From Flavobacterium ajazii (GTDB lineage: Bacteria > Bacteroidota > Bacteroidia > Flavobacteriales > Flavobacteriaceae): a stretch of 64,000 bases of DNA. Where the stretch lies: the NCBI RefSeq assembly GCF_010614725.1, contig NZ_JAAEHL010000016.1, positions 1 through 64,000 on the forward strand, given 5' to 3'. The notes under the pieces are model-generated. The model saw nothing but the letters and a program-made list of their open reading frames with translations, made no database searches and was not told the origin of the DNA. Shown here piece by piece: positions 54,832 through 64,000 of the stretch. Position numbers and translations under genes: made by a program. How positions within the stretch are numbered: the first letter of the stretch is position 1; each line of letters opens with the position of its first letter.

Positions 54832-57800
54832 ATGAATTTTAAATTAACCAGCGTTCTTTTCTATTTTAGAAAAAAACTAATTATGAACATTATGAGAGCT
54901 TTTATCTTCTTGTTTTGTACTGCAATTTTTGGTTTCACCCCTGCAAATCTTTTTTCGCAAAACGCAAAAATTGTTATTACAGCTGATAAAACGGTAACTG
55001 TTGACGAAGTTTTTGACCTTATCAAACAACAAACCAACTACACCTTTATTTATCAGGAAGATTTATTTAAAAAATTACCCAAAGTACATCTGAAAAAAGG
55101 AAAAATCAGAGTCAATGATTTACTGGAAGCCAGTTTTCCGGGAAAAGATTTTAACTTCAGTTTTTCCAATGGCAATACTATTTTGGTAAAGACTGTACCT
55201 GTAGAAAAAGTTGTTGTACAGCAGTCAAAATCAATTGAAATTAAAGGAACGGTGACCAATGACAAAAAAGAACCGCTTCCGGGAGTTAATATCAAAGTTA
55301 GAGGAACCAATGCAACAGCTCAGACAGATTTTGACGGAAAATATACCATTACAGCCCCAAATGACGGAACTTTATTATTCACTTACATCGGACATACGGC
55401 TGAGATTGTTGCTGTTAATAACCGAAAAGTAATTAACGTTACACTAAAAGAAGAAACCAAACAATTAGAAGGTGTTGTCATAAATACAGGGGTAACTGTT
55501 CGTAAAAAAGAATTGATTACCGGAGCAGTAACCACTTTTAGAGGAGAAGAATTAAGACAGGTTTCTACTCAAAATGCTGTTCAGGCTTTAAAATCGCTGG
55601 ATCCTTCTTTTATTGTAGTAAATAATAATATAACAGGTTCTAACCCCAACATTTTACCTACTATTGAGGTGAGAGGCCAGACAAGTTTAACGGCAAATCA
55701 GGTAGACAGCCAGTTTAGAGACGATCCTAACCAACCACTATTTATACTGGATGGTTTTCCAACTACTTTACAGCAGGTTGTAGATTTAGATATTAACAGA
55801 ATCGCAAGTATAACTTTATTGAAAGATGCTGCTTCAACTGCTTTATACGGATCCCGCTCTGCAAACGGAGTTGTAGTTATTGAAACGAACAAACCTCTTC
55901 CTGGAAAATTACAGTTTTCCTATGTCTATAATGCTTCTTATGAATTAGCAGATTTAAGTGTTTACAACTTAATGAATGCAGCACAGAAACTGGAATTTGA
56001 AAGACTTTCCGGTGCATTCATTGTTAAGGATGGAACTACTGAAACAACGCCTTTAACGTGGGATAAAGAATATAACAGACGTCTGGCAGCAGTACGAAGC
56101 GGTGTAAATACTTATTGGTTGAACGAACCGATTCAAATGGGTATCACATCGGGACACAGTTTGAATTTTGGCGGTGGTTCTGAGGAATTTAGATTTAACA
56201 TTGCCGGAAATTATAAAACGCTTACAGGAACCATGAAAGGATCAGAGCATGATACCTGGGGTTACAACACAACTTTGACATACAGAAAAAACAAATTGAA
56301 CATTAGCAATCAATTTTTTATTTCCGGAGGAAATAATCAGGAGTCAAATTATGGTTCATTTGAAACCTGGGCAAAAGCAAGTCCGTATTATCCAAAATAT
56401 AACGAAAACGGAGTCATCACACGCTATATGGACGGAAGTTCATTGCCATTAACCAGTTTACAAACAATTGTAAACCATCCGGCAAATCCGCTTTATAATG
56501 TCTTTTTAGGAAGTTATGATAAAGGAAAAGATTTTAACTTCACAAATAACTTTGCTATTAATTATGACGTAAACACACATATCAAAGCAACTGGAGCTTT
56601 GTCTGTTTCAAGGCTTAATAATCACAATACGGTTTTTGTTTCTCCAGACGATACTCGTTTTATAAGTAATATTGCGACAGAAAAAGGAACATACAGCAGC
56701 TATGAAGCTGTGACTGATAAATGGAATGCTAATCTGGGTGCAACTTACTCTAATGTTTTTAAAAGCGTTCATTCTTTTAACTACACCATTAGGGCTTCGG
56801 CTTTAGAAACAAAAAATAATTCTTTCAAAACATCTTTACGAGGATTCCCACTTGGAGTTCCTGGAAATCCTTCCTTTGCTTTTGGATATGAGCCAAATGG
56901 CAAACCTGATGTTTATACAGAATTAATAAGAAGCGTCGACTTAACAAATCAGATTAACTACGCTTACGACCGTAGATTTTTATTCGATTTTACCCAGACA
57001 ATTTCAGGTGCGACAAATTTTGGAACAAACAAAAAATATTCGCCTTATTGGGGTGTAGGTATTGGCTGGAATATCAACAATGAATTCAAAATGAACGAAG
57101 ATATTGTTAATATTTTTAAAATACGTGCCAATATCGGTCAAACCGGAAACCAGAATTTAGTAGGTTTCGCTTCTTATGATGTATACTCATACAATCCAAA
57201 TACAAACGTTTTTGGTCCTGGATTAGGAGTTTCTCAAATTGCAAACCCAAATTTAGAAGCACAAAGGACCAGAGATTTGTCTTTAGGATTAGATCTGGCT
57301 ATGTTTAGAAACAGATTAACAATGACTTTGGGAGCTTACAAACGTAAAACGTCTCCACAGATTGTATCAATAGATCTTGCTGCTTCAACAGGACTTAATG
57401 GTTATCCTCTGAATGTGGGTTACTTAACTACACAGGGATTAGAATTAAAAATGAACTACAATTTCATCTACGATTTAAGCCGCAATTTTGTTTGGGGAAT
57501 TGGCTTAATGGGAGCTACAGGAGACAATGAATTAGGAGGTTTTGGTAACGCATTATCTTCTCTAAATTCTGAGGCACAAAAAACAACCAGCTTAACGAGA
57601 TATTATGACGGAGCAAGTAGCAACGATCTTTGGGCTGTACCTTCATTAGGAATTGACCCGGCAACTGGTAGAGAAGTTTTCTTAAAGAAAAACGGCCAAA
57701 CGACTTTTATTCTGGATAAAAAAGATGAAGTAGTAATGGGAAATTCCAGAGAAACTGCTACAGGAGTGGTTTCTACAAACTTAAACTACAAGGGATTTAG

Positions 57801-58212
57801 TTTCGGATTGTTTGTGCGTTACAGTTTTGGTGCAGAAAGATTTAATTCTGCCTTGTATAATAAGGTAGAAAATATTTCGAGAGACAATATTTTTGATAAT
57901 CAGGATGCCAGAGCTTTTACAGACCGCTGGACAACTCCAGGTCAGATGGCACAATTTAAAGCGATAGGATTAACCAATAATACACCAATCTCATCACGTT
58001 TTATCCAAAAAGATGATTACATCTCAGGAGAATCTATTCGTTTAGGTTACCGTGTTACAGACAGGGTCTGGTTAAAAAGAGCAGGTTTAACAGCATTAGG
58101 TTTTAATGCTTTGGCAAACGAATTCTTCCGTGTTTCAACTATTAAAGCAGAACGAGGTATTGAGTATCCTTTCTCAAGAATATATTCTCTGAGTCTTAAT
58201 TTATCATTTTAA
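54832..58212 (+). CDS. SusC-family TonB-dependent receptor with STN signalling domain
   Basis: 1126 aa. Signal peptide (to about residue 45), STN/secretin-like domain (about 48-120: V-D-E-V-F-D-L-I-K-Q-Q-T-N-Y-T-F), carboxypeptidase-regulatory-like domain (about 140-215: G-V-N-I-K-V-R-G-T), plug (about 220-340, R-S-A-N-G-V-V-V-I) and a long barrel ending Y-S-L-S-L-N-L-S-F. The STN domain indicates signalling to FecR. SusC forms the outer-membrane pump of a SusCD pair. The start at 54832 gives the usual basic leader before the signal peptide. Confidence 0.95.
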   Translation: MNFKLTSVLFYFRKKLIMNIMRAFIFLFCTAIFGFTPANLFSQNAKIVITADKTVTVDEVFDLIKQQTNYTFIYQEDLFKKLPKVHLKKGKIRVNDLLEASFPGKDFNFSFSNGNTILVKTVPVEKVVVQQSKSIEIKGTVTNDKKEPLPGVNIKVRGTNATAQTDFDGKYTITAPNDGTLLFTYIGHTAEIVAVNNRKVINVTLKEETKQLEGVVINTGVTVRKKELITGAVTTFRGEELRQVSTQNAVQALKSLDPSFIVVNNNITGSNPNILPTIEVRGQTSLTANQVDSQFRDDPNQPLFILDGFPTTLQQVVDLDINRIASITLLKDAASTALYGSRSANGVVVIETNKPLPGKLQFSYVYNASYELADLSVYNLMNAAQKLEFERLSGAFIVKDGTTETTPLTWDKEYNRRLAAVRSGVNTYWLNEPIQMGITSGHSLNFGGGSEEFRFNIAGNYKTLTGTMKGSEHDTWGYNTTLTYRKNKLNISNQFFISGGNNQESNYGSFETWAKASPYYPKYNENGVITRYMDGSSLPLTSLQTIVNHPANPLYNVFLGSYDKGKDFNFTNNFAINYDVNTHIKATGALSVSRLNNHNTVFVSPDDTRFISNIATEKGTYSSYEAVTDKWNANLGATYSNVFKSVHSFNYTIRASALETKNNSFKTSLRGFPLGVPGNPSFAFGYEPNGKPDVYTELIRSVDLTNQINYAYDRRFLFDFTQTISGATNFGTNKKYSPYWGVGIGWNINNEFKMNEDIVNIFKIRANIGQTGNQNLVGFASYDVYSYNPNTNVFGPGLGVSQIANPNLEAQRTRDLSLGLDLAMFRNRLTMTLGAYKRKTSPQIVSIDLAASTGLNGYPLNVGYLTTQGLELKMNYNFIYDLSRNFVWGIGLMGATGDNELGGFGNALSSLNSEAQKTTSLTRYYDGASSNDLWAVPSLGIDPATGREVFLKKNGQTTFILDKKDEVVMGNSRETATGVVSTNLNYKGFSFGLFVRYSFGAERFNSALYNKVENISRDNIFDNQDARAFTDRWTTPGQMAQFKAIGLTNNTPISSRFIQKDDYISGESIRLGYRVTDRVWLKRAGLTALGFNALANEFFRVSTIKAERGIEYPFSRIYSLSLNLSF

Positions 58213-58222
58213 TAAAGAAATT

Positions 58223-59671
58223 ATGAATAAGTATTTATATAAAATTACATTCCTTTTACTTGCATCTCTAACTATAGTAAGCTGTAGTGATTTTTTGGAT
58301 GTTGTGCCACAAGACAAAATTTTAGAGGATCAGGCATACAGCTCAGAAGCCGGTGTACAGAATGTACATAATGGACTTTATCTTCAAATGGCTGTAAACA
58401 ATCTTTACGGCAGACAACTGACTATGGATGCTGTAGAAATTTTGGGACAGCAGTATAATATGTCCGGATCACATGTTAAAAATAAAATAGCAACGTATTC
58501 GTATGATGAAACACTTCTCAAAAATACTTTTTCCGCAATTTGGGAAAGTGCTTTTACAACAGTTTTATCTGCAAATAAATTTTTAGAAAGTATAGACGAA
58601 CATTCCGGGATTATATCGGCTGAAAAAGCAGCTCTTTTAAAAGGAGAAGCTATTGCTATCCGGGCCATGCTGCATTTTGATATGTTAAGATTGTACGGAC
58701 CAATTTATAAAGTAGCTCCGGAAGATCCTTCAATACCTTATTATGATGCTCCGGTGACCTCAAATAATCCGATTTTACCGGCTAAAGATGTTATTGCAAA
58801 AATCACAACCGATTTAGACACAGCAATAGCTCTTTTGGCAAACGATCCTATTCTTACTACAGGAAAATATAATGCTTCTACAGCGTTTGATTCTAATCCC
58901 TATTATTCTTTGAACCGTGGACAAAGAATGAATATACTGGCTGCAAAATGTTTGAAAGCCAGAGTGCTTTTATACGCTGGAGATAAAACAGGAGCTTTTG
59001 CTGTGGCAAATGAAGTTATAAATTTTGTAAAAACACAACCTGTTATTACCTGGACTCCATTCTTAGATGCTACAAACACCTCTAATCCGGATCGTATTTT
59101 TTCTGCTGAGAATTTCTTTGCTCTTAGCGATTATACTTTATATACCAAGCAAAAAGCACTTTTTGATTCCAGTTTAGACGATTTTAATATTTATGCTCCT
59201 ATGCTGAGCAGAATAAATGCTGTTTTTGAGTCTAATGATAACGATTACAGAAGCCTGCCAAGCTGGAAAATTCCAATTACTGGAGGAAAAACCCAGAAGA
59301 CATTTTTCAAATATGAAGACGTGACAGACAAAACTAAATTTTTCCGTTTACAGATCCCGATGTTTAAACTTTCAGAACTGTATCTTATTGCTGCAGAAAC
59401 TGCACCTGCAACAGCTGATGGTATTACTTTTTTAAACACACTTCGATTCAATAGAGGTCTGACCAATTTAGCTGCCACTGCAGTATTAGCTACTGAAATT
59501 ACAAAAGAGTACAGAAAAGAATTTATTGGCGAAGGACAATTGTTTTTTTACTACAAAAGAATCAATTCGACTGCAATTCCAAATGGTTCCGCATCATCTG
59601 GAAATGTTACAATGAATGCAGTTAAATATGTAGTACCATTACCAGAGTCGGAAGTTAATTTTCAAAATTAA
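58223..59671 (+). CDS. SusD/RagB-family substrate-binding lipoprotein
   Basis: 482 aa. Lipobox L-T-I-V-S-C22, then D-F-L-D-V-V-P-Q, the classic SusD start. A helical TPR-like core follows, including I-R-A-M-L-H-F-D-M-L-R-L-Y-G-P, and the C-terminal R-K-E-F-I-G-E-G-Q-L-F-F-Y-Y-K-R motif is present. It forms the lid on the SusC barrel. It starts 10 bp after susC. Confidence 0.95.
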   Translation: MNKYLYKITFLLLASLTIVSCSDFLDVVPQDKILEDQAYSSEAGVQNVHNGLYLQMAVNNLYGRQLTMDAVEILGQQYNMSGSHVKNKIATYSYDETLLKNTFSAIWESAFTTVLSANKFLESIDEHSGIISAEKAALLKGEAIAIRAMLHFDMLRLYGPIYKVAPEDPSIPYYDAPVTSNNPILPAKDVIAKITTDLDTAIALLANDPILTTGKYNASTAFDSNPYYSLNRGQRMNILAAKCLKARVLLYAGDKTGAFAVANEVINFVKTQPVITWTPFLDATNTSNPDRIFSAENFFALSDYTLYTKQKALFDSSLDDFNIYAPMLSRINAVFESNDNDYRSLPSWKIPITGGKTQKTFFKYEDVTDKTKFFRLQIPMFKLSELYLIAAETAPATADGITFLNTLRFNRGLTNLAATAVLATEITKEYRKEFIGEGQLFFYYKRINSTAIPNGSASSGNVTMNAVKYVVPLPESEVNFQN

Positions 59672-59681
59672 AAAAGTAATC

Positions 59682-60449
59682 ATGAAAAAAATATTGATTT
59701 TAGGTATCACTCTTTTGTCTCTGTTAGGACTGACATCATGTGATAAAGAAGAAATTGAAGTTTATAAAGACACCAATAACATTTATTTTCCGCTTGCAGT
59801 ATTCCCTGCATATAACAACGGACCACTTATAGACAGTACCGGATTCAGTTTTAGTTTTGATGAAGCTTCTATTACTGGAAGAATTTATAATATTCCTGTA
59901 CGAGTTCAGGGAACTGTAAGCGATGTTGATCGAAAGATAAAAGTTTCGGTAGATCCTTCAAGTACAGCAATTTTAGGTACACATTTTTCTTTGCCTGAAA
60001 ATATTGTTCTGCATGCCGGCAAAGAAATAGACTCTATTCCAGTAACTGTTCACAGAGCTTTAGATTTAAAAGACAAATCTGTAACATTAGTTTTAAATCT
60101 GGAAGAAAACGAATTTTTTACTGTAAATATGAAGGACAGAGTAACAAATGTTTTGACACAGAAAAAACTTCATTACACTCGTTTTAAATTAACATTCACA
60201 GACAAGCTAATTCAGCCAATTGGATGGCAGTCTGGCTCATTTGGTGTGTTTACGGCTAAAAAATTCTTTTTAATGTGCGATCTGATGAATTTAGAACCGG
60301 AAATGTTTAATCAGACGCAGGGTTCACCAGGGCTTTCAATACCTGAAGTATTGTATTATGCAAGTTTTATGAAACGTTATCTGGCCGATCAGAAAGCTAG
60401 TGGCAATACTATTTATGAGGAAGACGGAAAAGAAATGCTATTTCCTTAA
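59682..60449 (+). CDS. DUF4843 surface lipoprotein
   Basis: 255 aa with a lipobox (L-L-G-L-T-S-C20). The body has the DUF4843 pattern: I-Y-F-P near the start, an S-F-S-F-D segment, a strand-rich middle with G-T-H-F-S-L-P, and an F-T-D-K-L-I-Q-P-I-G-W motif. DUF4843 proteins accompany SusCD pairs and probably help bind the substrate. It starts 10 bp after susD. Confidence 0.85.
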   Translation: MKKILILGITLLSLLGLTSCDKEEIEVYKDTNNIYFPLAVFPAYNNGPLIDSTGFSFSFDEASITGRIYNIPVRVQGTVSDVDRKIKVSVDPSSTAILGTHFSLPENIVLHAGKEIDSIPVTVHRALDLKDKSVTLVLNLEENEFFTVNMKDRVTNVLTQKKLHYTRFKLTFTDKLIQPIGWQSGSFGVFTAKKFFLMCDLMNLEPEMFNQTQGSPGLSIPEVLYYASFMKRYLADQKASGNTIYEEDGKEMLFP

Positions 60450-60480
60450 CAACCATTCTTTAATTTAAAAATATAATGTG

Positions 60481-61971
60481 ATGTTTAAAAATATAAAAAT
60501 ACAGACAGCCATAATAACGCTTCTCTTTTTGACATACGGATGTGTAAGCGATGAAGGAAATTACAATTATGAGAAAATAAATGAACTGGAAGTAACCGGA
60601 ATACAAGAAGAATATACTGTTTATACAGGGGATGATTTTAATATAACCCCCAACATAAAACCAACTTTAGATGACGGAACAGATCCTGATCGTTATGAAT
60701 ACAAATGGGTTGCCTTAAATCCGGCAAAATTAGCCATTGAAGCCAGAACGACTATTGCCACCACTAAAAATCTTGAAGGTATTTTAAAATTGCCTCCAGC
60801 GAAATACAATCTATATTATTTCATCAAAGATAAAGTAACAGGAATAAACTGGCAGCAGCCCATTATAACATTAAATGTCGTATCCTCTATTTATGAAGGA
60901 TGGCTGGTTGTTGGGGATGTTGACGGTAAAGCCAGACTTGATATGGTTTCTATAATTCCCGGTATTCCACAGCCTCGTATTATAAACGATGTCTTAGATG
61001 CTGCTGGATCTGCACTCAAATTAAGCGGAAAAGCAGTAGATGTGGAGTGCTTTAGCGGACCTTTAGCAGGAAGTGTTATTTATGGAGTCTATGTAACGGC
61101 ATCAGAATCCGGAACAGCAAGACTGGAGCCCGATTCTTTTGCATGGAATCAGACCATGAATATAGCTTATGAAACCATTGGAGGGAGTTTTCCAACAAAT
61201 TTTGCAGTAGATTTTATGAAATGTCCTGGAGCCGGATCAGAAAATTACCTGTATAAAGATGGCAATATCTATTATTTTAATAGAGCACTGCAAACCAGAT
61301 ATGGATTGCCTCAAAATAAAGTAGATCTGGAAACTAAAACTTTCTATGCTGCACCTTTTATTGCAGAAAGTTCAGCAACAGGAACTCCTGTCTTTTTTGA
61401 TGTTGAAAAACATCGTTTTCTGCGTTACAGTAATTCAAAAGGAAATTGTTCAGCCATGCCTCCGGTTACTGCTTCTCCAACAGTATTAGACTGGAATAAT
61501 CCTAATTGCGAACTGGTTTATATGACCACTTCTAATTTTAATCTGAACGAAAGCTTTGCAGTATTAAAGAACATTTCTACAGGAAAATTCTATCTGCTGC
61601 GTTTTAATACAACTGCTGTACAGACATACTACAAAGAAATGCTGAATGCTCCGGATTTAGACAAAGCAACAAAATTTGCCGTAAGTCCGGATGCTGGATA
61701 TTTATTTTATACTGTTGGAAACAAAGTGTATGAGTATGATAGTGGAACTCAATCTGCAAAATTGATGCTAGATAAAGGAAATGAAGAAATTACCTATCTG
61801 GGGTTCAGTAAAAGAGGCTCAAAAGTAATCAGCAAATTAATTTTAGGTACTTACAGCACAACTGGAAAATTAGAATTATACACAGTTCCACCTGTAAACG
61901 GAGATTTAGTTTTGGAAAGCAGTTATCCTGGCTTATGCAAAATTGTCGATGTTTCTTATCGGGTTAGATAA
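60481..61971 (+). CDS. PKD-like family lipoprotein
   Basis: 496 aa from the ATG at 60481 (an in-frame GTG directly before it is ignored). Lipobox T-Y-G-C. Residues 25-140 look like a PKD-like/Ig domain (Y-T-V-Y-T-G-D-D-F, Y-K-W-V-A-L-N). The remainder has strand repeats suggesting a beta propeller (G-W-L-V-V-G-D-V-D-G; L-F-Y-T-V-G-N-K-V-Y-E-Y). This family regularly follows DUF4843 in SusCD operons and probably binds the substrate at the surface. No catalytic motif seen. Confidence 0.82.
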   Translation: MFKNIKIQTAIITLLFLTYGCVSDEGNYNYEKINELEVTGIQEEYTVYTGDDFNITPNIKPTLDDGTDPDRYEYKWVALNPAKLAIEARTTIATTKNLEGILKLPPAKYNLYYFIKDKVTGINWQQPIITLNVVSSIYEGWLVVGDVDGKARLDMVSIIPGIPQPRIINDVLDAAGSALKLSGKAVDVECFSGPLAGSVIYGVYVTASESGTARLEPDSFAWNQTMNIAYETIGGSFPTNFAVDFMKCPGAGSENYLYKDGNIYYFNRALQTRYGLPQNKVDLETKTFYAAPFIAESSATGTPVFFDVEKHRFLRYSNSKGNCSAMPPVTASPTVLDWNNPNCELVYMTTSNFNLNESFAVLKNISTGKFYLLRFNTTAVQTYYKEMLNAPDLDKATKFAVSPDAGYLFYTVGNKVYEYDSGTQSAKLMLDKGNEEITYLGFSKRGSKVISKLILGTYSTTGKLELYTVPPVNGDLVLESSYPGLCKIVDVSYRVR

Positions 61972-61992
61972 TTAAAACTTAAAAACTAAAGT

Positions 61993-62027
61993 ACCGAATG
62001 AAGAATGAAATTTATTCTTCATTCGGT
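61993..62027 (+). terminator. Hairpin after the SusCD operon
   Basis: Arms ACCGAATGAAGAAT and ATTCTTCATTCGGT (14 bp) with a 7-nt loop, 22 bp past the stop of the PKD-like gene, followed by a T-rich stretch. It partly separates the uptake genes from the thioredoxin and protease genes. Confidence 0.7.
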
Positions 62028-62045
62028 TTCTAAAAACCACATTTT

Positions 62046-62921
62046 ATGAAACGTTTATTTAAAATCGCAAGTGCATTTTTGCTGCTTGCCTGGTCTTCTA
62101 TTGCCTTAAATGCACAGACAACATCAACAGATGAAAGCTGGGAATCAGCTAAAAAACAAGCACAGACAGAGAAAAAACTAATCTTTGTCGATTTGTATTT
62201 CACAGGCTGTATGCCTTGTGCTCAAATGGACAAGGAAGTCTTTCCTGATCCAAAAGTCAAAGCTGTTTTAGAAGCTGATTTTGTCACTTTCAAATCGGAT
62301 ATTTTAAAAGAAGAAATTGGCAAAAAACTAAGCATGAAATATGGTGTGACCGGTTTTCCAACTTTTCTGTTTTTAAATGCTGATGGTAAAATCATTGATA
62401 ATGCAGGCGGATTTCAGTCTGTAGATCAGTTTACAGCTTTGCTTCAAAACGTAAAAGAAGCTGCTCAAAAAGGGAACTTCAAAAAATATAGTACAAAAAT
62501 TCAGGAAAACGATTACCCGGATTTTTATGTACAGGCTTATTTGGCTAACAAACGAAATGTTCCTTTTGACGTTGCTGATACCTACTTAAAAGCACAGCCT
62601 TCTTTGTTGGCAGAAGTTCCTTTTGTAATCATTACCGGATTAAGGATTGGAAAACAATACGATGATTTTTTTCTGAAAAATGCAAGTCAATTGTCTAAGG
62701 ATTACGGAAGTTCCAGCGTTTCAGGTCATGTCTTCACCATTTTACAGCGCAAGAAAAAAGAGTTTGAAAAAACAAATGATTTGAAAGGCTTCAAAGAATT
62801 ACTTGCTGAAGCAAAAGAATTGTACACGACTGAAGAATGGACAAAATATGAAGGCATTTTACTGAAAGATTTTGGTGTAGAAAAAGTCGTTACAAAGAAC
62901 CCATACACTTTACAAAAATAA
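62046..62921 (+). CDS. Periplasmic thioredoxin-fold protein
   Basis: 291 aa with a signal peptide (about 1-23). Thioredoxin domain at about 30-140 with a C55-M-P-C58 active site and the cis-proline loop T-G-F-P-T-F. A ~150-residue helical C-terminal extension follows, not recognised. The redox site looks complete, so it may maintain disulfides or reduce substrates in the periplasm. It lies between the SusCD operon and a protease gene, 6 bp before the latter. Confidence 0.88.
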   Translation: MKRLFKIASAFLLLAWSSIALNAQTTSTDESWESAKKQAQTEKKLIFVDLYFTGCMPCAQMDKEVFPDPKVKAVLEADFVTFKSDILKEEIGKKLSMKYGVTGFPTFLFLNADGKIIDNAGGFQSVDQFTALLQNVKEAAQKGNFKKYSTKIQENDYPDFYVQAYLANKRNVPFDVADTYLKAQPSLLAEVPFVIITGLRIGKQYDDFFLKNASQLSKDYGSSSVSGHVFTILQRKKKEFEKTNDLKGFKELLAEAKELYTTEEWTKYEGILLKDFGVEKVVTKNPYTLQK

Positions 62922-62927
62922 CCCAAA

Positions 62928-64000
62928 ATGAAAAAGTTTTTATTGTCTGCGATATTACTTTCTGGTCTTGCGGTTTGCGCTCAGGACAATATTCAAAAAT
63001 CGCTTGAAACTTTCGAAAAAGCTTTTCAGAATAAAGATTACAATAGCATGAAAGAACTCCTGGCACCACAATTTACAGTAGGTGTCGGAGATTCATCTTC
63101 CAATGAATTTTACCTGAACGGAATTTTTAATGCTCTTCCTGCTCTGGATTCTTTGCAAATCGGAAAATCGGTTGCTTCTAAAAATGAAACCAGTGTTGCA
63201 GTTCATTTTTTCTTTAAAGGAAAAGATAAAAAAGCATCCGAAATAGTTTTCACTGAAGCAAATAAAATACTGTACGTAACCTATTTTGATAAATTATACG
63301 GTGTTGCCCGAAATGCAGAAGTCAAAAAAGTAGCCAGTATCCCTTTTGAAATTTTAGAGGGCGGAATTGCCATCAAAATAAAACTGAACAAATCAGACCG
63401 TGAATTCATCATGCAATTTGATACAGGTGCAGACGGAATGGCTTTAAACCCAGACAGCGCTTACAAAGCCGGGGTTGTGGTTACCAAAACCAAATCGGCA
63501 TCGGTTGTTGGCGGAAGCCATCAGGTTCAGTACTCTGCTGATAATACGATTTATATTGGTGATCAGGTTTTAAAAAATCAGGGATTGGTAATTTTCCCGA
63601 AAAGTGGTGCTTTTGATGGTTTATTCGGGGCCAATTTACTTCGCAATTTTATAACGAGAGTCAATTTTGATACTAAAACAATCGATTTGTACAATTTTGG
63701 AAATTATGTCTATGACGGAAAAGCTAAACCTCTTGTTTTTGATTATAAAACGGGCTTGCCGGTAGTGAAAATGAATCTGACTTTTGAAGATAAAAAAACT
63801 GTCAAAGGCAATTTCACTTTCGATACCGGAGCCGGTTATAATCTCATCGCTTACGGACCTTTTAACCATAAACATACTTTACAAAACAGTTTAAAAACCG
63901 ATTATACTTCTGTAAATCAAAGTTTAGGAAGCATTACCCAAATTGTAGGCGGTGCGATTCCGAATACAGAAATCAACGGCAATAATTTCCCCAATGTTAC
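62928..64000 (+). CDS. Retropepsin-like aspartic protease, 3' end missing
   Basis: At least 357 aa; the gene runs off the right edge. Signal peptide at 1-19 (V-C-A-Q). A ~110-residue NTF2-like segment is followed by the protease part with two D-T-G-A motifs, D165 and D299, each in a hydrophobic strand (M-Q-F-D-T-G-A and F-T-F-D-T-G-A). Two such motifs in one chain fit a pepsin-like bilobal or duplicated retropepsin enzyme. Beside SusCD and thioredoxin genes, a secreted protease suggests the locus handles a protein or peptide. Confidence 0.85.
   Translation, partial: MKKFLLSAILLSGLAVCAQDNIQKSLETFEKAFQNKDYNSMKELLAPQFTVGVGDSSSNEFYLNGIFNALPALDSLQIGKSVASKNETSVAVHFFFKGKDKKASEIVFTEANKILYVTYFDKLYGVARNAEVKKVASIPFEILEGGIAIKIKLNKSDREFIMQFDTGADGMALNPDSAYKAGVVVTKTKSASVVGGSHQVQYSADNTIYIGDQVLKNQGLVIFPKSGAFDGLFGANLLRNFITRVNFDTKTIDLYNFGNYVYDGKAKPLVFDYKTGLPVVKMNLTFEDKKTVKGNFTFDTGAGYNLIAYGPFNHKHTLQNSLKTDYTSVNQSLGSITQIVGGAIPNTEINGNNFPNV

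Overview
The window looks like a chromosome segment of a Flavobacterium-like member of the Bacteroidota. The signs are AT-rich DNA (low-30s % GC by eye), a Bacteroidota-type (T6SSiii) type VI secretion locus, SusC/SusD proteins with an ECF sigma/FecR pair, a protein with a type IX C-terminal sorting domain, and promoters of the TAnnTTTG type. No rRNA or tRNA gene was seen.

Region 1 (1-20205) is most of a T6SSiii locus. A leftward run carries an NlpC/P60-like lipoprotein, TssG, TssN, a LysM protein, a PAAR-like DUF4280 protein, a 934-aa peptidoglycan-targeting effector candidate and a lipoprotein that may be its immunity protein. After a 338-bp gap with an inverted-repeat element come a TPR/YfaP-like secreted protein, TssK, TssO, TssB, TssC, two uncharacterised proteins, TssE, two Hcp (TssD) paralogues and the first codons of VgrG (TssI) at the left edge. 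A divergent rightward pair encodes a membrane-anchored PKD protein and the ClpV unfoldase TssH. TssF and TssR are not in the window. Strong hairpins after tssC and after the first hcp suggest that sheath and tube genes are expressed in separate units.

Region 2 (20297-25020) holds a Na+/H+ antiporter, an S24 (LexA-like) repressor facing an AlkB-family dioxygenase across a perfect palindrome, a membrane protein whose 5' end lies in a hairpin-array repeat, and a small acidic protein.

Region 3 (25219-34260) has a 1752-aa leucine-rich-repeat surface protein made of alternating modules with its lipoprotein partner, HxlR and XRE regulators, a PL1 pectate lyase lipoprotein and a decayed relaxase remnant.

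Region 4 (34384-43817) has two large secreted YD-repeat (RHS) proteins and small tip-proximal genes. Single-base homopolymer indels break or fuse several frames here, so the assembly should be verified before calling pseudogenes.

Region 5 (43987-52461) carries MITE-like elements, a DUF1080 lipoprotein, a LuxR-type regulator, a seven-PAS histidine kinase with a single-domain response regulator, an SDR and a Crp/Fnr regulator.

Region 6 (52793-64000) is a nutrient-uptake locus: ECF sigma, FecR anti-sigma, SusC with an STN signalling domain, SusD, a DUF4843 lipoprotein, a PKD-like lipoprotein, a thioredoxin-fold protein and a retropepsin-like aspartic protease cut by the right edge. The last two genes suggest a protein or peptide substrate rather than a glycan.
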